This document shows, one piece after another, positions 25,754 through 33,063 of a stretch of 64,000 nt of DNA (position 1 is its first letter; every line of letters begins with the position of its first letter). Made by a program: the position numbers and the translations under genes. The notes below the pieces were generated by a model. The model was given only the letters and a program-made list of their open reading frames with translations, had not been told where the DNA came from and did no database searches. This DNA comes from Kumtagia yinganensis (GTDB taxonomy: Bacteria; Pseudomonadota; Alphaproteobacteria; Rhizobiales; Rhizobiaceae), in the NCBI RefSeq assembly GCF_040081985.1, contig NZ_JBEBMH010000015.1, forward strand, positions 84,201 to 148,200, in the 5' to 3' direction.

Positions 25754-25965
25754 GCGGCCAGCCGCAGTCGGTTCAACGACGATGCTTCCATGGCGGCCAT
25801 GAGGCCGTCGAAGGTGTCGATACCACGGGCAAAGACCGACATCACAGTTTCGGCGGCATCGTTACGATCATCGTCGTTCGTAATTTCATGCAGTTCGCAA
25901 AACGTCCCAAGCGCCGCGCAAAGAGTGTCGATCTGTTCGGGGTTCGCGGTTCCGTAGAGGGTCAT
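25750..25965 (-). CDS. small hypothetical protein
   Basis: A 71-residue protein. The start at 25965 (MTLYGTANPEQ) is chosen because AAGGA lies ahead of it. It is acidic in the middle (EITNDDDRNDAAETV) and helical at the end. It overlaps the end of the preceding opposite-strand gene by four bases. Confidence 0.5.
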   Translation of the reverse strand: MTLYGTANPEQIDTLCAALGTFCELHEITNDDDRNDAAETVMSVFARGIDTFDGLMAAMEASSLNRLRLAA

Positions 25966-26099
25966 GACTTTCCATCCTTCATGAGAGGGCGAAAGCATGA
26001 TGTTCACTTCCAAGCGCCTTGTGCCGGGAGGACAGGCGACGAAAGCACCCTACGCCTTATCCGTGCTAGCCGCGATAACATTTGACGTAGCCGACCACA

Positions 26100-26276
26100 T
26101 TAATGCGTGCTGCCGCTGTGAGCGCCACCTGCGGCCAATGAACGGATGTAGGCGGACGCATCTTTCTCCGTGTCGAACGGACGCGCGGTAGCGGAGCCGC
26201 TCGGCATCAAAACAACTGCCAGATATGGCAATCCTTCATGAGGCGGTAGATAGACGGTATACACGGTGCTTTCCAT
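26100..26276 (-). CDS. small hypothetical protein
   Basis: A 58-residue frame. It reads MESTVYTVYLPPHEGLPYL and later FDTEKDASAYIRSLAAGG, the look of a compact alpha/beta domain. Codon use fits the neighbours. The product is unrecognised. Confidence 0.5.
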   Translation of the reverse strand: MESTVYTVYLPPHEGLPYLAVVLMPSGSATARPFDTEKDASAYIRSLAAGGAHSGSTH

Positions 26277-26363
26277 CGCAGTACCCTATCGCCGGGCACC
26301 TGCTGCGGATAGGGTCATTCGCACAGGCCCGAAGTTTGGTTCGCCCCGAGCCGCTTACCGCTT

Positions 26364-26537
26364 CTACAGTCTTAGTCGCTTCGATTGTTTGAACATCCGC
26401 GCCTCCCGCCGCAGGGAGATGGGATCAAAGCCAGCCCTCTCGACTATCTGGAGGGCTTCATGTTCGGAGATGGCGGCTTCCTTCGCCAGCCATTGGGCTT
26501 GCTGAACCTTCATTTCGTGAAACCGGTCGGAACTCAC
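26364..26537 (-). CDS. small helical protein of the three-copy family
   Basis: A 57-residue protein starting with GTG at 26537 after GGGAG. The central block AAISEHEALQIVERAG and the end REARMFKQSKRL are almost the same as in the gene at 20372-20563, including nearly the same DNA in the C-terminal codons. It lies directly behind the gene at 26541-26726 on the same strand. Confidence 0.6.
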   Translation of the reverse strand: MSSDRFHEMKVQQAQWLAKEAAISEHEALQIVERAGFDPISLRREARMFKQSKRLRL

Positions 26538-26540
26538 GAG

Positions 26541-26726
26541 TCATCTCCCGGGTTCGCAGGCCGCAGCCCGCCAGCGTTCCAGTGCGTTTTCCAGGCTGCG
26601 CCCTATGACAGCGATGTCCCTACCAGAGAACTCTCCATACGCGCGCCATCGATCACCACCTAGTCGTGATACGGTCACTTGCGCGGGTGTTCCCGCGATT
26701 GTCACATCAACAGTCTGCGTCGGCAT
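26541..26726 (-). CDS. small hypothetical protein
   Basis: A 61-residue protein beginning MPTQTVDVTIAGTPAQVTV, with a WRAYGEFSG strand and a C-terminal helix (SLENALERWRAAA). It is three bases from the start of the small helical gene downstream, so the two are coupled. The function is unknown. Confidence 0.55.
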   Translation of the reverse strand: MPTQTVDVTIAGTPAQVTVSRLGGDRWRAYGEFSGRDIAVIGRSLENALERWRAAACEPGR

Positions 26727-26906
26727 TCAGCGCCACAGAAATTTTCAGGGGATCAAAGTCCCGACCGGCTTGATTGGGGTTAGTCAGCCGATCGGGGTGG
26801 CTTAAGTGCCGAACCACATAGCAGCCTAGCACGACCGAGCAGCCGAGGTTGCAACAAAAGACGTAGCGTGAGGAAATTCCTGCGGCCGAGCCGTCAAAGC
26901 GATGAG

Positions 26907-26991
26907 CCGCTGGCCTTGGGGTGGGTGGGCAAGGCCAGCGGCCGGATCGGTTGTCAAAGTCCGTTGGACTAAGTTCCTCCCAGCCGTCCGG
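26907..26991 (+). ncRNA. hairpin element with UUCCUCCC segment (copy 1, candidate RNA)
   Basis: A 12-bp perfect stem (CCGCTGGCCTTG / CAAGGCCAGCGG, 26907-26941) is followed 31 bases later by GTTCCTCCCAGCCGTCCGGC. The same arrangement occurs at 31466. The TTCCTCCC stretch could pair with Shine-Dalgarno sequences. The strand and transcription are unproven. Confidence 0.35.
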
Positions 26992-27223
26992 CGCCCAACA
27001 TAGCGGCGTCGCCGTCAGGCAGAAGTTGGACATTCGGCCTAGCTCGAAAGAGGCGGAAATCCTGATTGAGTGAATCGGCACCGATTGGCACCGGGATTGG
27101 CACCGGACGGCAAGGGATAGAGCAAAACAGGGCGGTACACTATCCCGGCAAATCCCGGCAAATCCCGCAGAAATCCGGGCTATTCGGGACTTCAAGTCAC
27201 GGGGAGGGATGGGTTGCGCCACG

Positions 27224-27263
27224 TTTCAAGACCGGTGCCTTAAACCGCTCGGCCATCCCTCCA
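27224..27263. repeat. right attachment site of the tRNA-Ser element
   Basis: An exact copy of 9036-9075, which is the 5' half of tRNA-Ser. It is followed by ordinary chromosomal sequence, and no tRNA 3' half adjoins it, so it is the displaced original 5' half of the tRNA gene. Confidence 0.95.
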
Positions 27264-27343
27264 AGGCTTGATTTCGTTAGCTTTTTTAGCTTTCGCGCCG
27301 CGCTGTCCCGGGCCGCTGCTGCCATTTTGCTACCGAACGCCTT

Positions 27344-27730
27344 TCAGCTACGGGGCTTTACCGCCTTCTTGATCGGCGCGTCAACTTGCTCCGCCGCATT
27401 CGCCTGCATTCCTGGCATTACGTGCGAATACAAATCGAGCGTGATGGCGATCGTCGAAACTCCAAGCCGTTCCGCGCGATCTTCGGGTTGACGCCGGCGG
27501 CCAGCATCTGGCTGGCGCGGGTGTGTCGCAGGTCGTGGAACCGGATTGTCGGCAGACTGGTCTTGCCGATGATCCTCGCCCATGCTTGCGTCAGTGAGCG
27601 AGGCTGGAGCGGCTGTCCGTCGACCTGGGCGACGACAAGCTGCCGGCATCGGCACGGACCCCGAGCCGAAACTGTTCCTCGGCCCGCCGTGCCGGTGGCT
27701 GCGAAGCTCCGCCGGCACGGTCGAAGACAA
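27344..27730 (-). pseudogene. degenerate tyrosine integrase remnant
   Basis: Frames of a second integrase survive here with frameshifts. One frame gives FHDLRHTRASQMLAAGVNPK (catalytic box with His and Arg). A shift leads into ERLGVSTIAITLDLYSHVMP with the catalytic Tyr, ending at 27344. A third frame keeps VDGQPLQPRSLTQAWARI. The N-terminal two thirds are lost. It lies just outside the right attachment site and shows that another element once used this locus. Confidence 0.8.
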
Positions 27731-27789
27731 GTCGACGACGCGGCCCTTGGCCGACCGCCGGGTCTGTGTGCACCAATCGGTGAAGCCGA

Positions 27790-28959
27790 TCAGAAGTTAC
27801 GCTGGAAGCGCAGGTTGAAGCCCCAGGCGTTGTCGTAGGCGTTCTCGGTCTCGTCGCCGAAATTGTCCGCATAGACGACTTCCGGCGTGATGGCGAAGCC
27901 CGGAACCAATTCGTATTCAATGTTGGCGGCAACCGAGAAATCCTCGAAATCGTCATAACCGATTTCGGCGTTGAACGTCGCCTTCTCGTTGAACTTGATC
28001 GCGGTACCGCCCCAGACGGCCCAGTCGCCACCCCAAGGAGCGTAGTAATTGCTGCCGTTGCTGGTGATTACACCGTCGTCGTTGACTTCGATTCTATCGC
28101 CGCCGGAGTCCCAGGCGGCCATCACGAACACCGAAGCGGTGTCGGTGATGTTGACGTCCAGACGTCCCTTGATTGCGACTTCCTGCTGCCAGCTGTCATA
28201 GCCGGCGACGACGCCGATCTTGCCCCAATCCTGCGTCCACGACAGACCGCCGACCACATACGGAGCATAGTCCCCGGTGATACCGGAGTTTACGTCAGAT
28301 TCCTGAGGAAGAGGATCGCCGTCAGCATCGAAGAGCGTGTAGTTGACAGCATCGTCATTGTCGCCCTGTTCCAACGCGATGCCGGCCGAGAAGCCGTTCG
28401 CGCCGGTGTAGGTGTAGGCGATCTGCAGCGTGCCGAACGGACCGTAGGGGACGATACCGTCGTTCATGACGCCCGACGAATAGTCGGTGAAGGTCGAGAA
28501 GTAGGAGTCCGTCTTACCGATGCGGAAGCCGCCGAGCTCAATATAGGCATGCTCGATCTCGACACCGTCACCCATGTCATAGTCGGAAGTGCCGCTGGTG
28601 TCGGAAGCCACCTGATAGTTGAAGTTGATGGCGGCATACGCACGCAGCGTGCCGTATTCGGTCTCGCTGCGGGCGTCGGTGCGCAACTGGAAGCGGACGC
28701 GGTTGTCGTAGGTTTCGTCGCCCGCGGCGCTCTCGACGCCATAGAAGTCACCGCCGCGGATGTCGACGCGGACATAACCGCTGATCTTCAGGCAGGTCTC
28801 GGTGCCGGGCAGGTAGAAGAAACCCGAACCATAGACGTCGCAGACCCGAACGTATTCAACGGGTTCCGGCTCGGCAACCACGACCGCATCGGCCGCGCGC
28901 GCGCCGCTAACTGCGACCAGAGCCGCGGCGGAGCCAAGAAGAAGGCTCTTGATGTTCAT
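27790..28959 (-). CDS. outer-membrane porin (rhizobial Omp2b type)
   Basis: A 389-residue porin that lets small hydrophilic solutes cross the outer membrane. The ATG at 28959 has GAGGTCAG ahead. Residues 1-23 are a signal peptide (MNIKSLLLGSAAAL.. ending ARA). The mature N-terminus has the family pattern YVRVCDVYGSGFFYLPGTETCLKISGYVR with two cysteines, and the protein ends with a C-terminal Phe (NLRFQRNF) as required for barrel assembly. It is intact and lies between two integrase remnants. Confidence 0.93.
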   Translation of the reverse strand: MNIKSLLLGSAAALVAVSGARAADAVVVAEPEPVEYVRVCDVYGSGFFYLPGTETCLKISGYVRVDIRGGDFYGVESAAGDETYDNRVRFQLRTDARSETEYGTLRAYAAINFNYQVASDTSGTSDYDMGDGVEIEHAYIELGGFRIGKTDSYFSTFTDYSSGVMNDGIVPYGPFGTLQIAYTYTGANGFSAGIALEQGDNDDAVNYTLFDADGDPLPQESDVNSGITGDYAPYVVGGLSWTQDWGKIGVVAGYDSWQQEVAIKGRLDVNITDTASVFVMAAWDSGGDRIEVNDDGVITSNGSNYYAPWGGDWAVWGGTAIKFNEKATFNAEIGYDDFEDFSVAANIEYELVPGFAITPEVVYADNFGDETENAYDNAWGFNLRFQRNF

Positions 28960-29387
28960 TTTCTGACCTCCAGAAACCAATTAAAGAACGGGCATGCAAC
29001 AATAACCACGCGAGACGGCGCCCCTCTCGATCACGCGACGGAAAGGGTTTAAGAGTTTCTGGCTCCCCTTCTCCATTGAATGCGGATAATGCATCTGTGG
29101 TAACGTTTCCATGTTGGACTGGCGGCCCGGACTGTCGCAGCCGAGAAAATGCCTGGCTGTGGCGTCAAAGATACACATCGCGCGCCAACAGGCGCGGCTC
29201 GGGGCAATTGCTGAAACTGCCCCTGGCACCGGACTGATACGGGAGGTGTTTGCGGCGGTTCGCGCTTCATTCCTGTAATGCGGCAATCGGGGTAGCGCCA
29301 ACCGCCGCGCTTCCACCTTCCTGCTGTCCCGGCAGTAAGTGCGCATCACGGATCGCGGTCACGCACGGGTGGGGGAACCGGCGGCCG
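28960..29387. other. intergenic region upstream of the porin, containing an integrase footprint
   Basis: About 430 bases. The part next to the porin should hold its promoter. The distal part (29267-29347) is the relic of an integrase 3' end, described separately. I see no other gene. Confidence 0.6.
29267..29347 (-). pseudogene. 3' footprint of an integrase related to the one in the tRNA-Ser element
   Basis: Read on the minus strand, this stretch gives AHLLPGQQEGGSAAV and ends IAALQE before a stop. The intact integrase at 9172 ends AHLLPGQQEGAAAVV, then TAALQE and a stop. Similarity continues a few bases past the stop (GAAGCGCGAACCG). Only about 26 codons remain. Confidence 0.7.
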
Positions 29388-30389
29388 TCATTTGGTCGGC
29401 GCCTCGGCGCTCAAAAGCGAGCGGACCAAGGCGGCCTGGCTGCGCACGCCGGTCTTGTCGAAAATGCGCTGCAACTGGGTGCGCGCCGTGTTGACGCTGA
29501 TCCCGAGCTGAACGGAGGCGGCCGCGAGTTCCTGGCCATCGACGATCAGGCGGGCGAGCCGGGTCTGTGCCGGCGAGAGTCCGAAAACCTCCCGCGCACT
29601 CGCGATCCGGCGTTCGAGCGTGTCGCCATCATAGAAGGACACCATCGCCTTGCCGTCTTCGAGCAGGACCCAACAATGAAGCGGCATCCCGGCCGCGTCG
29701 TCGCCGAGCTGCACCGCCCAGGCCTGCTTCGGCACCACGTTCAGCGGGCGTTGGCTCTGCAATTCGCTGCATGCCAGGCGCACCGCCTCGCGCAGCCCGG
29801 GATCGTGTTCGCGCCGCCGGGCGCGCAGGCGGCCGGCGGCGACGACGAGCCCTGGATGGCTGCGCATCCGCTCCCGCGCCAGCCGGTTCGTCCAGAGGAC
29901 CCGCGCATCGGCGTCCACTTCTATCAATGGGCAGTTCGCCTCTTCGGCGCTGCCCTCCATCATCACCATGCAGCCGATCTTCCAGGCTCCGCCGACCCGA
30001 TGAAGAATGCGGAGCTGGCGCTTGCGATCCTCGCCGGTGTCGCTGCCGATCTGGTCGAAGGTCGCCCAGGCCACGTTCCCGTCGACGACGACGTTGACCT
30101 TTTCCCAGCGGACGCGCCCCGCGAAGGAATGCTTCTCCGGAAATCGCTCCACGATCTTCCTGATCCGCGCCGCGATCGCGTCCCATCCCTCGTCGACGCG
30201 CACGCCGAGCGCGGCCCAGGCTTCCATTCGCCGCGTTTGCGGCGACTGCACCCAATGGCTCGCCCATGCCTCGAAGTCCCGCTGCAGCCAGGCCTCCGTC
30301 TCGGCCCGGATCACAGCCAGAACAGCCTGCCGATCCGCCTCGCTGTCGTCCATCAGGGAGTCCCGATCCAACGGATCGGACCATAGCAT
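29388..30389 (-). CDS. LuxR-type transcriptional regulator with SnoaL-like N-terminus
   Basis: A 333-residue protein. Residues 15-150 form a nuclear-transport-factor-2/SnoaL-like domain (AVIRAETEAWLQRDFEAWASHWV, and later WKIGCMVMMEG). The last 65 residues are a LuxR HTH (FGLSPAQTRLARLIVDGQELAAASVQLGIS with helix VNTARTQLQRIFDKTG). It may sense a small molecule through the SnoaL pocket. The start at 30389 is tentative; MDDSEADRQ at 30353 is also possible. A small membrane-protein gene lies immediately upstream. Confidence 0.8.
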   Translation of the reverse strand: MLWSDPLDRDSLMDDSEADRQAVLAVIRAETEAWLQRDFEAWASHWVQSPQTRRMEAWAALGVRVDEGWDAIAARIRKIVERFPEKHSFAGRVRWEKVNVVVDGNVAWATFDQIGSDTGEDRKRQLRILHRVGGAWKIGCMVMMEGSAEEANCPLIEVDADARVLWTNRLARERMRSHPGLVVAAGRLRARRREHDPGLREAVRLACSELQSQRPLNVVPKQAWAVQLGDDAAGMPLHCWVLLEDGKAMVSFYDGDTLERRIASAREVFGLSPAQTRLARLIVDGQELAAASVQLGISVNTARTQLQRIFDKTGVRSQAALVRSLLSAEAPTK

Positions 30390-30417
30390 GGTCGGCCGGG
30401 CGCAGCATGATGCCTTC

Positions 30418-30609
30418 TCATGCCAGGACACTGCCGACGAGTGGCAGGATAATGCCCGCAACCGCGGTGATCGGCAGCAGCAACCGGAGAAACCGAGGGT
30501 GCGACAGCATGGCCTGATCCCGGAAGTACCGGTCTTCGGCCGCGGCGTCCATCTTCACGGGACGGAAGCGGTTGGAGAGGTGCGCGGCGACGAGATTCTG
30601 AAGGTCCAT
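30418..30609 (-). CDS. small membrane protein
   Basis: A 63-residue protein with AGGAGG seven bases ahead of ATG 30609. A polar N-terminus is followed by one C-terminal membrane helix (LLLPITAVAGIILPLVGSVL). It lies 28 bases upstream of the LuxR-type gene on the same strand and is probably co-transcribed with it. Confidence 0.6.
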   Translation of the reverse strand: MDLQNLVAAHLSNRFRPVKMDAAAEDRYFRDQAMLSHPRFLRLLLPITAVAGIILPLVGSVLA

Positions 30610-30905
30610 TGGTGCCTCCTGGTTTCAGGCTTCATCGGACGCATCCTCTCATGCCTTAGGGCCGAACTCTGTGATGCGGGCGGATGACATCCGGCGCGTG
30701 GATTGTCGGCGGGAACGACGCGGTGCGCGTTCCGACGGATCGTCCACAACCGCCGGATGATCCGGCCGGACGAGCGGATTTGGCCCGTCGGCGGGGTAAC
30801 AAAGGAGCACGCCTCCCTCAAAAGGCGTAGCCCTCGAACGGATAGCTAAACTTGGCCGGCCCGAATGCTTTAAGCTTGTCGGTCTCACCGGTTGAGGAGG
30901 TTAAC

Positions 30906-31142
30906 GTGCCAGTTATTCGAGCGGTCTTTGCTGTTGTCCTCATCTGCTTCGCGGCCGCCCCGGCCCTTGCGGGCCAACCGGAAGATCGGGGCCCGACGCC
31001 GGGTCTCGGCTGGGGTCCAGGCGGCTCGAAGGGGTTGGCGGTTCCACTCCCGGTCGCTGCGACCGGCCTCCCGGCGCTTGTTGCCGTAGGCGGTTATGTC
31101 TGGCTGACGACGCGCAGGCGTCGTGCCCAGCGCCGCAATTAG
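30906..31142 (+). CDS. small exported protein with VPLP-type C-terminal anchor
   Basis: A 78-residue protein starting with GTG at 30906 after GAGGAGG. Residues 1-22 are a signal peptide (ending ALAG). The middle is Gly- and Pro-rich, and the C-terminus has VPLPVAATGLP, a hydrophobic segment and an Arg-rich tail (TTRRRRAQRR). This layout resembles C-terminal sorting signals of the PEP/VPLPA-CTERM kind, but no sorting enzyme is in the window. Low confidence in sorting, moderate confidence in the gene. Confidence 0.65.
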   Translation: MPVIRAVFAVVLICFAAAPALAGQPEDRGPTPGLGWGPGGSKGLAVPLPVAATGLPALVAVGGYVWLTTRRRRAQRRN

Positions 31143-31423
31143 GCGTCCGCGACAGCCACGGTTTCGTCGAGGGGCCCGAGCCCCTTCCGCAAAAGACCAG
31201 CGGCTTCGTTGTTCATTGCCGCAGCCATGTGGTGGGGGATCTCCGTCAGTTCGTCTGCACGTCGGAATGCCTCGCCATGTTTGATGTCTCTCCGGGTCTG
31301 ACGAACGCGCGACTTCTTCGGCCAGGCGGCACTGTCTCTTGCCATTGGCCGACCCCGACGAGCAATTTGGCCCGCCTTTGCCGCATTGCCGTTTGAAGAC
31401 TGGCCGGCTGGATCATCGGCCAT
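31139..31423 (-). CDS. hypothetical protein
   Basis: A 94-residue protein rich in basic residues in the N-terminal half (RRGRPMARDSAAWPKKSRVR) and helical at the end. It overlaps the stop of the opposite-strand gene by four bases. No domain is recognised. Confidence 0.45.
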   Translation of the reverse strand: MADDPAGQSSNGNAAKAGQIARRGRPMARDSAAWPKKSRVRQTRRDIKHGEAFRRADELTEIPHHMAAAMNNEAAGLLRKGLGPLDETVAVADA

Positions 31424-31465
31424 CGGGAAGGACCTGACCTTCCGCAGGCCTCAATGGCGGAAAAG

Positions 31466-31536
31466 CCGCTGGCTCCGGGTGTGGGTACAGGGCAGAGCCA
31501 GCGGCCTGGGCCGCTGATGTTCCTCCCAGTCGTCCC
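31466..31536 (+). ncRNA. hairpin element with UUCCUCCC segment (copy 2, candidate RNA)
   Basis: A 10-bp perfect stem (CCGCTGGCTC / GAGCCAGCGG, 31466-31504) is followed by GTTCCTCCCAGTCGTCCCGGC. This matches the arrangement at 26907, with the same CCGCTGGC stem base and the same 3' block apart from two changes. Transcription is unproven. Confidence 0.35.
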
Positions 31537-31655
31537 GGCAAGACTCTACGCCGTCCCAGGCTGTGGAACATCGCCTATAAAGGGATAGGAGGCCATAGCC
31601 TTTAGATGGCTAACGTTGCGGCATCCCGGTCGAGGCCGCCGCGTTCGAGAGGCCG

Positions 31656-31895
31656 CTAGGCGGCGGACCTGTCCGTTCCGGGCTGGGCGTTGCCCGTGGG
31701 CAGGCCGAGAAACCACTTCATCGCCTTTTCGAAGCTGGCAAACTCGCGGGATGAGGCCCCACCGCCTTCGACCATCTCGGTTCCACGAAAGAACGTAATA
31801 TAGCCTCCGTGGGCGAACTCCATCTGGACACGATACAATGACTTTGCATCGCTCTCACGGATCAGGTTCGACAGCTCGCCCTTTTTCCTGCCCAT
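31656..31895 (-). CDS. small hypothetical protein
   Basis: A 79-residue protein beginning MGRKKGELSNLIRESDAKSL, with a beta-rich core (YRVQMEFAHGGYITFFRG) and a helical end (FASFEKAMKWFLG). A start ten codons earlier is possible. The look is that of a conserved small rhizobial protein, but I know no function. Confidence 0.6.
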   Translation of the reverse strand: MGRKKGELSNLIRESDAKSLYRVQMEFAHGGYITFFRGTEMVEGGGASSREFASFEKAMKWFLGLPTGNAQPGTDRSAA

Positions 31896-32404
31896 GCGTG
31901 CCCCGACACACCTTTCAAGCATGAAAGAACATCTTCCGCGCAAATTATTACGACATTGTGGAGATTTTGGATTTACTTGGATGCTTCGCGCCAGTGTCGT
32001 CGCGGCATACCCTCTCGTATGCCGGTATCTCGAAACCGGGATTCGGCGCCAAAGATCCGTTTGCGATGCCATTGCGTCGTGCCAAAAGCGCGTGCGCTTG
32101 CTGGTTGCCGCCGCTAATGACATGATTTTCCTGCATGTCTTCGGGTTGACGGCGATGATAGGCAGGCAGACCCGTGCTGGTCGTGGGACCGCTGGCGCGG
32201 CCATGTCATTCCATGCGGTTCCATTCTGGAGATATTCTGGGAAACCGGCTCCGGTCTTTACAGAAGCCCTCCGATCACAGGCTCTTACGGCATGGCTTAT
32301 TCTTTGTTCGCCATAAGGGCGGCAAAAAAGGATCGGCGGTTTCCCTCGGACTTTGAATGCTTTAGGTTGCAAGTCCTACCGGCTTCGACACAACAGGGAC
32401 AGAT
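31896..32404. other. intergenic region without a supportable gene
   Basis: About 510 bases with lower GC than its surroundings. The open frames on either strand lack ribosome sites and protein-like composition. I see no hairpin with a T run. Confidence 0.5.
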
Positions 32405-32788
32405 TTGGACTACGGGGTTTCGCAGGATATTCTAAGGGCCACGCCTCGCGTCGCCTTGTCGCTGGCTGCTTGCATGGCGGCCTCCGGCTGCGCGCGGAAT
32501 TATGACGGGTCGATCGTCCCTTCCTATACGGCCGAAATGGTTTCGGACGGCGGCTTGTCACGCATGGAATACCGCAAGACGGACCTGCTGCCGCCGAGCC
32601 GGCTTTACGAGTTTCCGCCTGCTCCGCCGCCGCCGGTGACCGAGGAGCCGGAGCCAAAATTCGTGCGCGCCGCACCACCCCGCAAGCCGGCCCGCCTGCT
32701 TCCAAAGCTTCCGGACGAGCTGCCGCGCAGGATCAGTTGCAGCGACGCGACCGCGGAAGGCGGCCGCGTGCGTGTCGTCTGCCTGTAG
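32405..32788 (+). CDS. probable lipoprotein
   Basis: A 127-residue protein starting with TTG at 32405, five bases after AGGGA. A hydrophobic stretch leads to a lipobox-like MAASGCARN near residue 30, so the mature protein would be a lipoprotein. The rest is Pro- and charge-rich (EFPPAPPPPVTEEPEPKF) and ends in a Cys-containing RRISCSDA region. It may sit in the periplasm as an envelope-spanning linker. Confidence 0.55.
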   Translation: MDYGVSQDILRATPRVALSLAACMAASGCARNYDGSIVPSYTAEMVSDGGLSRMEYRKTDLLPPSRLYEFPPAPPPPVTEEPEPKFVRAAPPRKPARLLPKLPDELPRRISCSDATAEGGRVRVVCL

Positions 32789-32923
32789 AGCCACGACGCC
32801 AGCCGTTGAATTCCCACGCTTTTAGCCGGCGGCGTTCATGCCGCCGTCATGTGCCGATCCTATAAGAAACCCGTTCGCGGCCTGACCATGGATGTACCGG
32901 CAGGCAGGCGAATGTCCAGGAAA

Positions 32924-32951
32924 GGTCGGTTTTGCCGGCCTTTTTTGTTGC
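32924..32951 (+). terminator. terminator-like hairpin
   Basis: AGGTCGG and CCGGCCT pair through one wobble around a TTTTG loop and are followed by TTTTTTGTT. It probably ends transcripts from the lipoprotein gene, 135 bases upstream. Confidence 0.6.
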
Positions 32952-33063
32952 CTGCGGGTCCGGGGCGGACCGCTGCCGCCTCGGGCGCGCGCCTTCATCC
33001 AGCACATGATCGAGACTTTGAGCGGTAATCCGCTCCTCAAGGCAACGTCTTAGCCGCTGCCCG

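Larger units (their letters stand above)
9036..27263. mobile_element. integrated phage-like element in tRNA-Ser (18.2 kb)
   Basis: The element is bounded by a perfect 40-bp direct repeat (9036-9075 and 27224-27263) that corresponds to the 5' half of tRNA-Ser, and it begins with a tyrosine integrase gene next to the tRNA. The contents run in modules: integration and regulation (9.2-11.1 kb), replication (11.1-14.0 kb), small genes and small terminase (14.1-16.3 kb), a tail remnant with peptidase (17.0-18.7 kb), paired HslV-like genes (18.7-20.2 kb) and about eighteen tiny accessory genes. Large terminase, portal, capsid and most tail genes are missing. It is therefore a deleted prophage or a satellite-like element, not a complete phage. 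Confidence 0.92.

Noticed and set aside
26707..27222. 171-codon minus-strand frame at the right end of the tRNA-Ser element
   Set aside because: It has no ribosome site or domain and covers the hairpin element at 26907. The product is low in hydrophobic-core pattern.
31894..32316. 140-codon plus-strand frame in the gap before the lipoprotein gene
   Set aside because: It has no ribosome site, the composition is not protein-like, and it overlaps the start of a better-supported minus-strand gene.
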